64,000 bases of DNA from Knufia peltigerae (GCA_030247855.1 JAPDRN010000086.1:62001-126000); one strand, 5' to 3'. Shown: positions 1 through 11,571, counted from the stretch's first letter. The notes: generated from the sequence alone by a model not told the origin. Numbers and translations are program-made.

Positions 1-2282
1 TCCCTCCTACTCCTCCTCCCGCTACTCCCCCTGACCCAGATCCTCCGTGAGAAGACAACGACAAGCCATCGACCCAAGCCCTCAACGCCTCGTCTATATC
101 CAAGGTGGAATACTGTAGGTCGAAAAATTGGACCGGGAGGGATGACATGACACCGATGGGCATGTGATGTTCCGCCACCGCCGTCCGAATGACGGTCCCG
201 TACCTCCTCGCCAAAGCCCACCTTTCGCCACAGATCCTCAAGGCGTAAGCCAACAGGTGTAGATTTCGAGGAATGTCTGCCGCCACTGCTTTTGCGTAGA
301 CTTGTTTGTAGAGGTCATTGTCAGTGGTGATTTTTTGTTGTCTCGATTACGCAAAGATATCAGAGGCAGAAAAAGGTAACTTACCCAAGTAGAACCTAGC
401 AGCGACAAACATTGAATATATCAAATGTGGACTACTGTTCTCCAGTTCTTTGTCTCTGACTTGTCGGATCTTGGCGGTCATGTCGTCACAAGCATACAAA
501 CATCGGTTCGTTGCATACGGCCACTGTCCCAGAAAATTGTCAGTACAACCCAGACTAGGTGATGCATCAAGGAGATGGCATGAATGTACTCACGGCTTCG
601 TAATACTTGTCGATGCCGTCCGGTGATGGTGCGAGGCGTTGAAAAAGTGCAATCACAGCTCTACTCATCAGCCAAAACTTGTGGTCAGCTTCTCATCATG
701 CAGAAGGAAAACAAAGGGGGAATCCCATACGTGTCGAGTATGCAATTGGTGAGAACGATGTTGGGATCGAATTCTGCCCTCTCTTCCTGGGCGTATTCGG
801 AGTTGATCAGCCTGTAAACTGCCGCCACAAATTCCCCTCTCCATGCAGTCAACCTTTCGTCGAGTTGTTGAGCCTCTTGTTGCCACTTCATGCGTTGATC
901 CAGCAGTCGTACGTCAAAGGCCTTTTGCAAGAAACGGTGCACGTGCCACAGTTCGCTGGCCACGAGGATGATGCAGAGTGAAAAGGCAGACGAGAAGTGA
1001 AAGTCACCAAAGGACCAAACGCTGATGATGTGGCTCGGAAACTTCCAGATCGAGTCGCTACACGGCAGGACGGCAGTGCCCTCGGGAGGCGAGATTCCCA
1101 GGTTCCAGGCCACTCCCAACGTGCTCGCGCCGTCCAAGATCTCGGTCATCCAGTACGCCCTGATGCGTTCCTCTCGGTCGATGATGGTGTTTGGGAGGGG
1201 TAACATCCTAGGTGGCACGGTGGATATCTTGTTGAAATTGTCGCCTTGGTTGGTCACTAGATCCCGCATACCCAGAGACGTATTCATTCTAGTCTCGCCA
1301 AGTGAGCTGGTTGTTCGGACAGGATCAGGAGTGCGCCTTCAGTCACAGGCGTCACTCACCTTTTACAAAGAGCCACAAGATTCCAAAACTCATGGACCTT
1401 TCCTTCGCCATAATCGATATTACTGAGGATTAACAATGCTTGGACGGCCTGTAGAGATATTTGCTTCATGGCATCCATGACGACTCTGTCACGAAGAGTG
1501 TCTGACCATTGTTGCCTCTGCGATGGCGTAGACGGAACCGAAACGCAATACGGTACCGTCACAGAGGCAATGGCCTTTATGACCAGCTGATGAGTCGACG
1601 TCTCGACGGAAGGATGTGCTCGTAATGCCTCGAGAAGAGACGGCTGATGCAGGATGGGAAACCATGGATGGTATTTCTCGAACCAGGTATTGCATAACTC
1701 ATTCACGATGGTCGCTGACAGAGGATCGAAATTGGTTGATGCGACACTGAGGTTGCTGTTGGGACTGATAGAGGAGTCAATAGAAGGCTCGAAATGGTCA
1801 AGAGGCGTCTGCTGTACGTCCGGAAATGGTGCTGGTTGTAGGATTGGGGAGCCTGAGAGCAGTCAGCATCTTTACCTGTGGCTAGAACAGGACACACAGA
1901 CTATTGTTCTTGTCGGCTTCTAGAATCTTGACACGACTCTCGAGATCGACTATACCGTCAGTAAAGGAGGAGTTTCCAACGTTGTCCAGGAAAACAGAAG
2001 AGCCAACACCGACTTATTCTTTGTTCGAGTTGAGAGACATAACCAGCACGTAGACCGCGCCTCTTTGGGCTGCCCACATATTCGCAGGGCCATCCATTCC
2101 TGTTACACAAACCACAACTTGGTATTCTTCTATCACACCCGACCTTTCGCTGGCGACACGTTGTGCAGCTTTTGGGTTAGGTCAGTCCAACTCCCGGTGG
2201 TTTGAGGATGTCTTGCTGGTGAGACTTACACGGTCTTACTCCGCTGTTGTTGCTGATCTTGGTCGGGAGAAGAAACTTCCAT
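1..2282 (-). CDS. Zn2Cys6 fungal-specific transcription factor, 3' end beyond the window
   Basis: A multi-exon regulator, incomplete at its C-terminus. A 53-nt first exon (2282-2230) encodes a Gln-rich start. After an intron, an exon beginning at 2168 encodes a complete zinc cluster: C-TT-C-RQRKVG-C-DRRIPS-C-GL-C-NRNGWP-C, the C-x2-C-x6-C-x6-C-x2-C-x6-C pattern of binuclear zinc DNA-binding domains. A short linker follows, with a Leu-rich coiled-coil-like exon near 1950-1900. The exon around 1706-1356 holds the start of the fungal transcription factor domain (WFEKYHPWFPILHQPSLLEA), and 1290-730 continues it (MTEILDGASTLGVAWNLG, a helix typical of this domain). Several introns interrupt the rest down to position 1. 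It is nuclear and sequence-specific by family. It is divergent from the sugar transporter starting at 3181, so that gene is a plausible target; this is inference from position only. Middle exon limits are approximate. Confidence 0.85.
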
Positions 2283-3180
2283 AGTGATCGCTTGCAGAGG
2301 TATTGGGTTGTAAGGAGAGAATCCTTGGGAAAGGGAAATACATGGCCCGTCAATTGAATGACCCATGTACCAACGTTTGGGGGTTCCACTCCGGCTGCTC
2401 GTGATCAAGCGACGAGGGCCGAATAGTCTCTGGCTTCTTTTTGAAGTGCAGCTCAATTACGCAATGGAGAATAGTTCACGCTCCGTATAGAACCCGACAG
2501 TAACGAGTAAGAAGGAGTTTGGTACTCCGTATGTAGTAGAGTGGGAACTGGTGCGAAGCCGAGGGGGCTAATTAAACCCCCCAACTGTCCTTTTCCCCAG
2601 AACCTGAAGTCGGAGGGGAGTCCGGGGCCTTTATCGGAGTCGAAGTGGCCTGGGGACACATCCATCGCACTCTAGCAAATGCAGCTCTTGATAGGCCTCT
2701 AGAAGAGATCATCACCCCTTCCATCGTAGTCAATTATTGCCGTTGAACTTTCGGTCCCCCCCCGGGGGGGTTTTTTGCGCCTCTAACTTGGTGCCGTACT
2801 CCCGATACACCGTAACCGTCCAATCTGTCGCATTCCTCATGGGCATTGACGGCCCGTAAGCCAAAAGTTGGATCCAATCAATAGCTTCGATGACAACTGT
2901 TTTAGGCATGAGGAGCCCCGTACGACGACTCCATGTCAATGAGATCCACCTCCACCTTTCGTCTCCCCGGCCATCGTTCCTGCTTTGACCTGGGAATTGG
3001 AAAGGCGAAAGGCCGCGACGCAGAGACTGGTTGGTTGGTTAGTTGGTAAAACCATGTGGTATAAGATGGATCCGATCTCTTCAAGGTCGTTGTGCTCTTC
3101 TTCAGCTGTCTTTTTGTAGAGAAAGGCGGTAGAAGTCTCTGACTTGATACTTGATCGGCCAAAGTGGACGAGTTACAGCC
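2283..3180. promoter_or_regulatory. Shared divergent promoter region between regulator and sugar transporter
   Basis: About 0.9 kb without a convincing gene. It separates two divergently transcribed genes and so must contain both promoters. It holds one copy of the ACTCCGTA motif (2524-2531) and a run of eight C followed by seven G and six T at 2756-2776, which could fold back on itself. No TATA box or operator was assigned. Confidence 0.5.
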
Positions 3181-5347
3181 ATGCTTGAAGGCAAAGCTCT
3201 CGAGATTGCCTTGACAACAGCCAACTCGGCTGCTCAGGCTTGGTATGGTTATGATCAGGTAAGGATATTGCACTGTGTCTGGTCACCAGCATGGACAAAC
3301 AATTAACAGTTGTGTATATAGGGTGTCATATCTGGCATCTTGATTGGCGATGATTTTATAAACACATTCCCACAGACTCGGAATGCAAACATTCAAGGAA
3401 TAACTGCAAGTTGCTTTTCGGTAAGATGTCTCCTGAACAAATGCAGGGCTCTTCTTCTCTTTCTTCAATGTCTGACAAACAATCCAAAAGCTCGGTAACC
3501 TTGTGGGATGTCTTCTGGCAGCTTTCTACGGAGACAAACTCGGAAGGAAGAATACCTTGCGTGTCGGTGCGGCACTCAGCACGATTGGGGCTGTCCTTCA
3601 ATTTCTCTCCTGGCACTTTCCTCAGTTCATCATTGGGCGAGTCATCAATGGATTTGGAAATGGTATGGACCTCCTCAAGCTGTGAGAGAGAACAAAAATT
3701 CACCCGGCTCACCTTCATCACTGTCCAGGAATGACAAGTAGCACATGCGGAGTCTACCAGGCAGAGTCAGTGAGAAGTCATCGTCGAGGGAAATTGTGTG
3801 TCATTGTGGTTCTTCACAATGTGATCTTCTACATGACTGCAAGCTGGCTCACTCTGGGCTGCTCGTTCGCCCATAATGGTGTTCAGTGGCGCTTACCTCT
3901 TGCTCTGCAGGTGAGCACTCACTTCAAGAGACTTTGGACTCGGAACTTGTATCCCCTAACACTCAACTCACACACAGCTCGTTCCCTGTATCGTCCTGGT
4001 CGTCATGCTACAATTTCTGCCAGACTCTCCACGATGGCTCCTTCTTCGTGACAGGCACGAGGAGGCACATGAGGCTCTCCGGAGATATCTGGGGACAAAC
4101 CTCGATAGGAACGATCCCATTGTCCTCAACGAGTTGGCTTCCATTTCCGGTGCATTGGCCATTGAACGAAAGACTCGAATCAACTTCAAGGATGTCATCC
4201 TGAGAAAAGACAGGTCTGGTCACCTGAAGAGGATGTTGTTAGGTTGTGGCACCCAGTTCATGCAGGTAAGACCTTCACTTTTCTCTTACTCCAAAATCCT
4301 CTGGGACGCTTTCTTACGTGTCTCTTTTGTTTGACAGCAATTCGGAGGTATCAATGGCCTCAACTATTACTTCCCGACCATTTTGGAGAATGCTCTGGGC
4401 ATGTCAGAGCTCATGGCACGTATTTTGACCGGTTGCAACGCCACGAGTTATGCAATCTCCTCCGCCATGGCTTTCTGGTTGATTGACAGGGTCGGTCGGA
4501 GGTCTCTAATGATGAACGGAGCTTTTTGGCAGTTCTTTGCCTATGTCATGGTTGCTATATCGGTGGCTCTATTATCACATGCTCCATCTCAGGTATGTTA
4601 CCGGGCACACGCCTTTGAGGGTCGACGCAAATACCTTAATGTATCAGTACACTGACTAACCTACCTGACTGTGTCTTTAGTGGGGAGCGGTGGCCATCAC
4701 CTTTTTGTTCTTTTATTACGCCATATTCGGTTTCAGTTGGGGAATGGTTCCGTGGGTTTATCAAGCAGAGGTAAACTCACTTCAAGGACGTGTACCAGGT
4801 AAGGCATATATGATGATGACCCAAGACTTGTTCATCCGTCACCATACTCATTCTTGGAAATAGGCGCTGCTGCTGCCACTGCTACAAACTGGCTCTTTGG
4901 CTTTGTCTGTACACAATTTACACCTGTGGCGATTAAGAATATCGGTTACAGGTTCTATATCAGTGAGTAGCCATCCACAGTCTCCTGTAATAATGATCCG
5001 ACTGACACTTGCTATTTAGTATTTGCCTGTTTCAACTTGGCATTCATTCCGATCGTTTACTTTTTGTATCCAGAGGTAATTAGTGGTGCTCATTTGTCGC
5101 TTTTGGTGCACAGACTAATCTAAAAAAAATGCAGACTGCAAATCGTACCCTGGAAGACCTCGACGATTACTTTGACAAGGACTCGGGAAATCCAACCATC
5201 ATTCCCATCTCAAGCAAAGCAGCCAAGAGAAAGCAGCGACCGATTGAAGCCATTGAAGCAGAACAGAGGCGCATCGCGGCGGCCATGAATGATGGAGTGG
5301 CAAAATCAGCAACGACCATGACCCATGTCGAGGAAGTTTCCAAATGA
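3181..5347 (+). CDS. MFS sugar transporter (hexose-type)
   Basis: Ten exons by eye: 3181-3258, 3322-3420, 3491-3662, 3729-3910, 3978-4265, 4338-4592, 4681-4798, 4864-4962, 5020-5075 and 5135-5347. All junctions keep frame and give about 519 aa, normal for the fungal sugar porter family of proton symporters and facilitators in the plasma membrane. Diagnostic pieces are WYGYDQ|GVISG at the end of the first membrane helix, DKLGRKNT in the loop after helix 2, the PDSPRWLL motif after helix 6, QQFGGINGLNYY in helix 7, DRVGRRSL in the second half, and a C-terminal TANRTLEDLDDYF segment usual in this family. The exact sugar cannot be read from sequence. Its divergent partner is a Zn2Cys6 regulator. 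The junction GNG|GMTSS matches the family loop GNG-x-QAE only loosely, so the exon 4 start could shift by a few bases. Confidence 0.9.
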
Positions 5348-5947
5348 GAAGCGGTCTTGTACGTAGAGGGTCACGTATTTGACTGCTCAAAAGGCCCAGA
5401 AAATCATGTAAATAGTCGCCCGCCAAGCTACCTAGGCAATCACTGGAGATCGATTTGGAAGAGTTTCCAGTCAAACAAGTGATTTCGAGACATGTTTCTT
5501 TTTGAGGGTTAAGAAATTCTGCTCGTCTCTCGGGCTCCTCTGAGATGAAATATAGATTGATGTCGCCATGTTTTCCATCCCCAGAGTTCCCCTCAGTGGA
5601 AACCTCTCGTATCATTTGAATCGGTGGGTGCGGAGGCGAGGCGAGGCTGCGGGAACCCAAGAACGTCGTTATGCCGACGGGTTGTTTAACCGAATTGAAC
5701 CGAGCTGTTGATTTAGAAAGCCGCGGTAATGCTATTGTTCCAGGTCTCTCTTGGGACGAAGAGAGATTCACCAATTCATATAAACTGTTTATTGCAGACA
5801 CAAATTAGACACATCGATGATGAATGTGCGCTGATATACTCCGCAGAAAACAAAACTGCTCATCGATATTTCCAGGTACGAGGTACTGAGTAAGTAGTAC
5901 CCGGGTTGGGTTTTGGTTTCTGGTTCTTGGTTCTTGGGCTTCCCAGG
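5348..5947. other. Intergenic region, no gene seen
   Basis: 3' flank of the transporter and 5' flank of the carboxylase. A minus-strand open frame of 200 codons (5801-5199) runs antisense into the transporter's last exon, but has no recognisable domain and I do not call it. Confidence 0.5.
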
Positions 5948-8900
5948 ATGTCTTCGCCGTCGTCTCCGTCTCGGTCTCAACCCATCAAGATTCTCATAGC
6001 CAATCGATCGGAAATCGCGTGCCGGCTCATCAGGACATACTCGCTCTACCCTAACATCCAGACGGTGGCATTGTTCACTCCCTCGGAAAAGGATCAGACA
6101 CACGTGCGTCTCGCCACGTCCTCGGTAGAGCTCCCGGAAGAAGGGCCACGAGCGTATCTCGACGCGGCCAATATTGTCAATGTCGCCAAACAGGAAAATT
6201 GCTGGGGTATCGCGCCGGGATACGGGTTCCTGTCTGAAGATGCCGGGTTCGTGAGACTATGCGAGCAACAGGGCATCGCGTTCATCGGCCCGTCTAGCGA
6301 GCAGTTGGCGCAACTGGGGAACAAGATGAGCGCGAGGTCGTTGGCCGCCGACGTCGGAGTTCCGGTTCTGGTTGGCACCAAGACCACGCGTGATCGAGGT
6401 TCCTCCATCGCAGACGTCCTGGCGTTTGCAAAGAGTCTTGGCCCGTCCGGTCGCAAAATCATCCTTAAGGCAGCAGCAGGCGGCGGAGGGCGCGGCATCC
6501 GCATCATCGACGACAACACGGACGAGAAGGCCATTCGTCAGGCTTACGAAGCCTGTCAGCGAGAGGCACAGGCGTCCTTTGGCGACGGAAGCTTGTTCGC
6601 GGAGCGATATCTACAGGGTGCTAAACACATCGAGGTCCAGCTTCTCGGAGACGGCAAGGGACAAGTCTGCCATTTCTGGGAAAGAGAATGCTCGCTACAG
6701 CGCAGGAACCAGAAAGTCGTCGAGATTGCACCTTCGCCATCAATTTCGCCGCAGCTAAGGCGAGCCATCATCGAAGCTGCGGTGAAACTAGGGAAAGCAG
6801 TGAAGCTGCGAAGTCTCACCACGATCGAGTTCCTTGTCGACACTGCAAACGAAGACTTTTACTTCATGGAGGCGAATCCCAGGATACAAGTCGAGCATAC
6901 CATCACCGAACAGATTAATAGCGTTGATTTGGTGGATCTACAACTTCAGGTGGCTTTGGGGAGAACGCTGGCGGACCTGTCCATAACGCGAGAACCTCCA
7001 CCACCTCGACTTACATCCATACAGCTCCGCATCAACGCCGAGAGCTTCACTCCAGACGGTACTGCGCAACCTGAAGCGGGTGTTATTCGACAAGGATATT
7101 TCCCCACAGGAGCAGGCGTGCGAGTCGAAACGGCACTTGAAGGAGGCCGGCGGTATGCCGTGAGCCCCTTGTTCGACAGCCTTTTGGCGAAACTCATCGT
7201 CACGTCAACTTCGTACGAGTCCACACTGCGGCTAGCTCGTTGGGCTATCGACGAGACAAGGATCGTAGGGTGCAGGACGAATCAGGCGTTCCTAATGGCT
7301 GTGTTGGATATGAAAGCCGTGCAAGAAGGCAGGAGCAATATTTTGACCATCCAGCAGAACTTTGAGGCTCTGTACAGCACCACGCAGCAATTCGAAGATG
7401 AGTTGCGAGCTAAAACTGACCGCACCTCTGACGAAGCTGCCGAAACAATGAAGGACCAGGCAAAAGTTGAGCGACCAGAAGGCTCCGAAGAGCTGCTCGC
7501 GCATATCACGGGAGTTGTCCTTTCCCTGAAGGTAAATGAAGGCGACAAAATCACTGCTGGCCAAGAATTGGTCATTCTTGCGGCGATGAAAATGGAACAT
7601 TCCGTCCGCAGCGCGTCCAATGGTATTGTGGCAAAGGTGGCCGTGACAACGGGACAGCAAATAAATGCCGGCGATCCTCTTCTCTTCATCATCGCTGATG
7701 GAGACAGCTCATCTTCCACTACACAAGACCTAACAGAAACTGAGAACCCAGAGGACCTGCGGCCGGAGCTGAAGGAGCTGAATGAACGCAAGGCCCTTCT
7801 GCGGTACTCTGCCCGCGAAGAGGACGTGGCCAAGCGCCATGCAAACGGGTATCTCACCGGCCGGGAAAACCTCGACTTACTCGTGGACAAGGATTCATTT
7901 ATCGAAATTGGAGACCTTGTGGTTGCGGCACAGAGAAAACGGTACCCCCTGTCCCATCTCATCGCTCGGACGAGCGGAGATGGTATCATCGTGGGCTGGG
8001 CGAAGATGGAATCTCACCCTATCGCAGTTGTCATTGGCGATTACCTCGTTCTTGCCGGCACGCAAGGGCATTTCCACCATCAGAAGTTAGATCGCATTTT
8101 CCAATCAATCATTAATCATCCTGCGCCTTTGGTGTTTTATACCGAAGGAGGAGGTGGAAGACCAGGTGACACAGATCACTTGGGCATGGCGGGTCTCAAG
8201 ACACCATCATTCGCTCTGATGGGAGAAATCAAGGCAAGAGGGATACCTTCGGTTGCAGTAGTGAATGGATACTGCTTTGCGGGCAACGCTGCATTTTTGG
8301 GAACATGCGACATCATCATCGCTACAAGAGGTGGGTCAAAAGATGCGCCTTCGAGGAAGGCTACCACCATCGGCATGGGTGGCCAAGCGATGATTGAGGG
8401 TGGTGGTCTGGGCCGATTCGAGCACGAACATATTGGTCCCGTCGAAGTCCATATGCGCTCGGGTGGCATCGATGTACTTGTAGACACTGAGGTCGAAGCT
8501 GCGTCGCTTGTCCGCAAGATCGTGGCTCTGTTCACACATCCGCAGCTGCCACCGGCGAAGAGTCCTTACACGTCGGATCCTCTTCGCCTACGCACCGCGG
8601 TGCCGCCGCTGTCGTCTCCTCGTCGAGCCTACGACGTTCGCCGTGTGATCAACTTCCTGTTGGATGACGACAGCTTCATCGAGTTCTGTCCTGAGTGGGG
8701 ACTCTCTGTGCTCACAGGCTTTGGGCGCATCAACGGCCGCGCGATCGCAATCATAGCTTCTAACTCCTCGTCTCCGCTTGGAGGTGCTATCGATGTCGCA
8801 TCGGGAGCAAAGGTCAATCGTCTTCTCCGCCTCCTGATTCGCCTCGGCGGCATGCATCTGCTCAGCCTCTGCGATACCCCAGGATTCATGGTCGGCCCCG

Positions 8901-9376
8901 ACTTCGAGCGGTCGACCGAAGCTCAAGGCGCCGGAAGCACATACCGCTGCTTTGGTGACTGGTTCGGCAACTCACAAGAATTTGCCCTTCACGGCGGCCG
9001 CTTCCTAGGGCTCGTTCTGCGAAATGGGTTCGGACTGGGCGCGCAAGCGATGCTCGGTGGTGGAAGCTTGAACAACAGCATGTGTGTGGCGTGGCCGAAC
9101 GCCGTCTTCGGCGGAATGGGCATCGAAGGTGCTGTAAGGCTTGCGTACAGGAAGGAGTTGGAAGCCATCAAGGATCTTGAGAAAAGAAAGCAAAAGGAGC
9201 AAGAGATGATCGATGTCATGTACGACGAAGGGAGGGCCCTGAACATGGCCATGGCGGCAGAGATTGACAGTGTGATCGATCCGGCCACAACGAGGAAATG
9301 GCTGGAGCAGATGATGAAGGTGTTGCCGGAGAGAGTGCCGACGTATGTTAAAGCAAGAAGATGTGCGAAGATGTGA
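5948..9376 (+). CDS. Single-chain biotin-dependent acyl-CoA carboxylase (BC-BCCP-CT fusion)
   Basis: One uninterrupted exon of 1142 aa from the ATG at 5948; an ATG 42 nt upstream is in frame but gives a hydrophobic lead without homology. Residues 12-455 are a biotin carboxylase: the ILIANRSEIACR start, the ATP-grasp glycine loop KAAAGGGGRGIRII near 174-187, and MEANPRIQVEHTITE near 307. A biotinyl domain follows with AMKMEHSV near 545-552, whose central Lys would carry biotin. From about residue 600 there is a complete acetyl-CoA-carboxylase-type carboxyltransferase: GGGGRPGDTD in its first half, NGYCFAGNAAFLGTCD, then GGAIDVASGAKVNRLL in its second half. It would transfer bicarbonate-derived CO2 to an acyl-CoA. 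The order and length match bacterial single-chain long-chain acyl-CoA carboxylases rather than the >2200-aa eukaryotic ACC or two-subunit mitochondrial MCC. The substrate is not predictable, and no targeting signal was identified. Confidence 0.9.
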   Translation: MSSPSSPSRSQPIKILIANRSEIACRLIRTYSLYPNIQTVALFTPSEKDQTHVRLATSSVELPEEGPRAYLDAANIVNVAKQENCWGIAPGYGFLSEDAGFVRLCEQQGIAFIGPSSEQLAQLGNKMSARSLAADVGVPVLVGTKTTRDRGSSIADVLAFAKSLGPSGRKIILKAAAGGGGRGIRIIDDNTDEKAIRQAYEACQREAQASFGDGSLFAERYLQGAKHIEVQLLGDGKGQVCHFWERECSLQRRNQKVVEIAPSPSISPQLRRAIIEAAVKLGKAVKLRSLTTIEFLVDTANEDFYFMEANPRIQVEHTITEQINSVDLVDLQLQVALGRTLADLSITREPPPPRLTSIQLRINAESFTPDGTAQPEAGVIRQGYFPTGAGVRVETALEGGRRYAVSPLFDSLLAKLIVTSTSYESTLRLARWAIDETRIVGCRTNQAFLMAVLDMKAVQEGRSNILTIQQNFEALYSTTQQFEDELRAKTDRTSDEAAETMKDQAKVERPEGSEELLAHITGVVLSLKVNEGDKITAGQELVILAAMKMEHSVRSASNGIVAKVAVTTGQQINAGDPLLFIIADGDSSSSTTQDLTETENPEDLRPELKELNERKALLRYSAREEDVAKRHANGYLTGRENLDLLVDKDSFIEIGDLVVAAQRKRYPLSHLIARTSGDGIIVGWAKMESHPIAVVIGDYLVLAGTQGHFHHQKLDRIFQSIINHPAPLVFYTEGGGGRPGDTDHLGMAGLKTPSFALMGEIKARGIPSVAVVNGYCFAGNAAFLGTCDIIIATRGGSKDAPSRKATTIGMGGQAMIEGGGLGRFEHEHIGPVEVHMRSGGIDVLVDTEVEAASLVRKIVALFTHPQLPPAKSPYTSDPLRLRTAVPPLSSPRRAYDVRRVINFLLDDDSFIEFCPEWGLSVLTGFGRINGRAIAIIASNSSSPLGGAIDVASGAKVNRLLRLLIRLGGMHLLSLCDTPGFMVGPDFERSTEAQGAGSTYRCFGDWFGNSQEFALHGGRFLGLVLRNGFGLGAQAMLGGGSLNNSMCVAWPNAVFGGMGIEGAVRLAYRKELEAIKDLEKRKQKEQEMIDVMYDEGRALNMAMAAEIDSVIDPATTRKWLEQMMKVLPERVPTYVKARRCAKM

Positions 9377-10272
9377 GAGATACCAAGAATCCATCCGGCG
9401 AAGTTGAAGAATTGGTGTGATGGATATGTAGACTCGTCCAGAAAGATTGGCGTCTGGTAGAACTAGAAAGGGCACAGAACCGGACATGTTGATCGACGGC
9501 GCATACTGGTTTCTGGCCGAGTGGAGGGCATAGAGATTCGTTAGGACCATAGAGGGAACGTGTCCGTCGACAATGACGGTAAGAGAAGTGAACGTTTAAA
9601 AGAACGAGTATATACAAGCGACGAGGTCTGGGTGAGATCAGGGTGTCACAATGACTTTTGCCGCCAAGTGTATTTGTACCTCTTACTCCGTACTCGTGGA
9701 ATATATCTAACATCTGTTCCATCTTCTACCCTATAATCACAGCCAGCATTCCAATTATATCATCAAATCCAAGAGATCACGATCGTGCACACATCTAGTA
9801 TTATTTGATTACTTACCTACTTGTGATGAAGTTCAGCCTTGTGTCCACCAAGCGCAGCCTTGTCCGGCCGGCAGTCATATCCGGACGTATATCTCGAGAG
9901 AACATCCAGGTTGCAATTTGCATTCGGCGACCAAGTCTGAGGATCTAAGTACATCATCTTTGGATAGTTCTTGTTATGCTTGTCCGTTCTCTGGTTGTCT
10001 TCACATACGTAAATGATAGTCAAGCGAAATCATATCGGACTCGATAATCCGATTTTAAGTACAAGTAGTTGTTGGCTGTGGTGGAAACATGCGTCTATTC
10101 AATATGACATCACGGCTTCATGGTCCCCGAATCCTTGCACAAATATTCAAGAATGTTGACGGTGACTACATGGGTTTCTATTGTCCTTCAATTCTCTGAT
10201 TTGTGTGTTCTCATCGCCTCTCACCAGCAGGAAATCTCAAGTCGACTCGGGTCATACAAGTACAAAGGCGAA
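9377..10272. other. Intergenic region, no gene seen
   Basis: About 0.9 kb containing the carboxylase 3' flank and the promoter of the OBAP gene. One ACTCCGTA motif lies near 9684. Nothing else was recognised. Confidence 0.5.
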
Positions 10273-11178
10273 ATGAGTCAACATCAAGTAGCCGGTCCAG
10301 GCATATCAACTTTGGCCGCAAGGCTGCTCAAATTCAGTCCCTCTGCATGGCTGAAGTCGTGGCTGCTCTATCTGGGAGTCCAAACACATGTCGGAACGAC
10401 GACTCAACCTGGAATGAAGCCGCTGCACAACGTCTGCGAATACCTACATGCTCTACACATCTATACAGATGAGGCAAGACGTGGGGAGGTGCGGACGGTC
10501 AGTGCTCATCATTTCTGCTCTCATGTTAGAAAAGGTAAGTGGATCGACGGATTTTAGAATCAAGCACTGAGAAAAGCTGGTGTGCGTTCACCTAGATCTT
10601 CGTCAGTGCTTGATATACGATTCGTGCAAGCCCGACGCACGCTTGATTGGTGTCGAATTCATGATTCCGAAGGAGAGGTACGAACAGCTCGATCTCGAGG
10701 AACAAAAGTATTGTAAGTTTGCCGTTAAACTACCCATCACGTCCTTTCAAGTCAGCTAGCTCTCGTCGGGGCGTTCCCTGACTCAAATGATCCAGGGCAC
10801 TCCCATGAATTCGAGGTCAAGTCAGGTATGCTTGTTCTTCCATATCCAGAATCACATCGTCGTCGCAAGGATGCGTGGGATGAATTGGAGACGGAAGCCA
10901 TGGAGGAAGTTGTTGGCTTATATGGCAAACTCTACCATTTCTGGGAAGTTGACAAGGGCCACGATTTGCCGTTGGGTCAACCCAAACTCATGGGCTCCCT
11001 GACGGGCTTCGAGCAGTTGAATGTGGACGAAGCGATGGCCCAGAGGAACAAGGAAGAAGGAATCGACCAGCCGAAGAAACGACAGTTGAGAGAACACATA
11101 CCCGTACCAGGCATCTCTCACAATGCCGACAGCTGGTGGAAGGAAGCACAGCGGGAGAAAAAGGGACTCTATGCTTGA
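10273..11178 (+). CDS. DUF1264 / oil-body-associated-protein (OBAP) family protein
   Basis: Three exons, 10273-10534, 10596-10712 and 10796-11178, give 253 aa. The splice pattern was chosen because it restores the family core in one frame: LHNVCEYLHALHIYTDE, AHHFCSHVRKDLRQCLIYDS, DARLIGVEFMIPKERYEQL, WHSHEFEVKSGMLVLP, then GKLYHFWEVDKGHDLPLG. These match plant OBAP and bacterial DUF1264 proteins in order and spacing. Plant members associate with oil bodies; the molecular role of fungal members is not established, so a lipid-droplet role here is inference. The ATG at 10273 was preferred over one at 10120 because the upstream residues look like translated non-coding DNA; the true start is uncertain. 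Confidence 0.82.
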
Positions 11179-11571
11179 GAAGCCTTGGGCTCGACACCAG
11201 ACTGACGACTGCCGAGTTCCATCATACAAGGTATTGAGAAGAGTGGACGATAGTGTCTAGATCAAATAAGTCAGGTGTTTGATGTGTCGAAAAGCGAACA
11301 AATTGAAATGACGTAGTCGTCGCAGTCTTTCATCCTCGGTGCTTCGTGATTGACTCGGTGCATCAATTCACGCACATCTTCAATTCAGTGTGCACTAACA
11401 TTGTACATTTTTCTATAACTGTTTCATTCCCTCGTTCTGTTAGCGGCATTATCTCAATTTCTGTTACAAACATTCAGCAGCGCCCAAAGTTGGCCTCTTC
11501 CAGCTACCCATCAACAACTACTTTTACATTCGAGTCATCCCACCTCCACCCTCACAAGTCTCTAAAACAAG
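11179..11571. promoter_or_regulatory. Promoter and 5' leader of the Tma64 gene
   Basis: 393 bp between same-strand genes. The last 200 bp is pyrimidine-rich with CA and TC tracts, usual for fungal 5' leaders. No specific element was recognised. Confidence 0.4.

Noticed and set aside
5199..5801. 200-codon minus-strand open frame
   Set aside because: Its 3' part lies antisense to the last exon of the sugar transporter and it has no recognisable domain; probably accidental.
5906..5947. Upstream in-frame ATG of the carboxylase
   Set aside because: Adds a hydrophobic 14-residue lead (GFGFWFLVLGLP) not seen in the family; the ATG at 5948 starts a polar lead directly before the conserved ILIANRSE.
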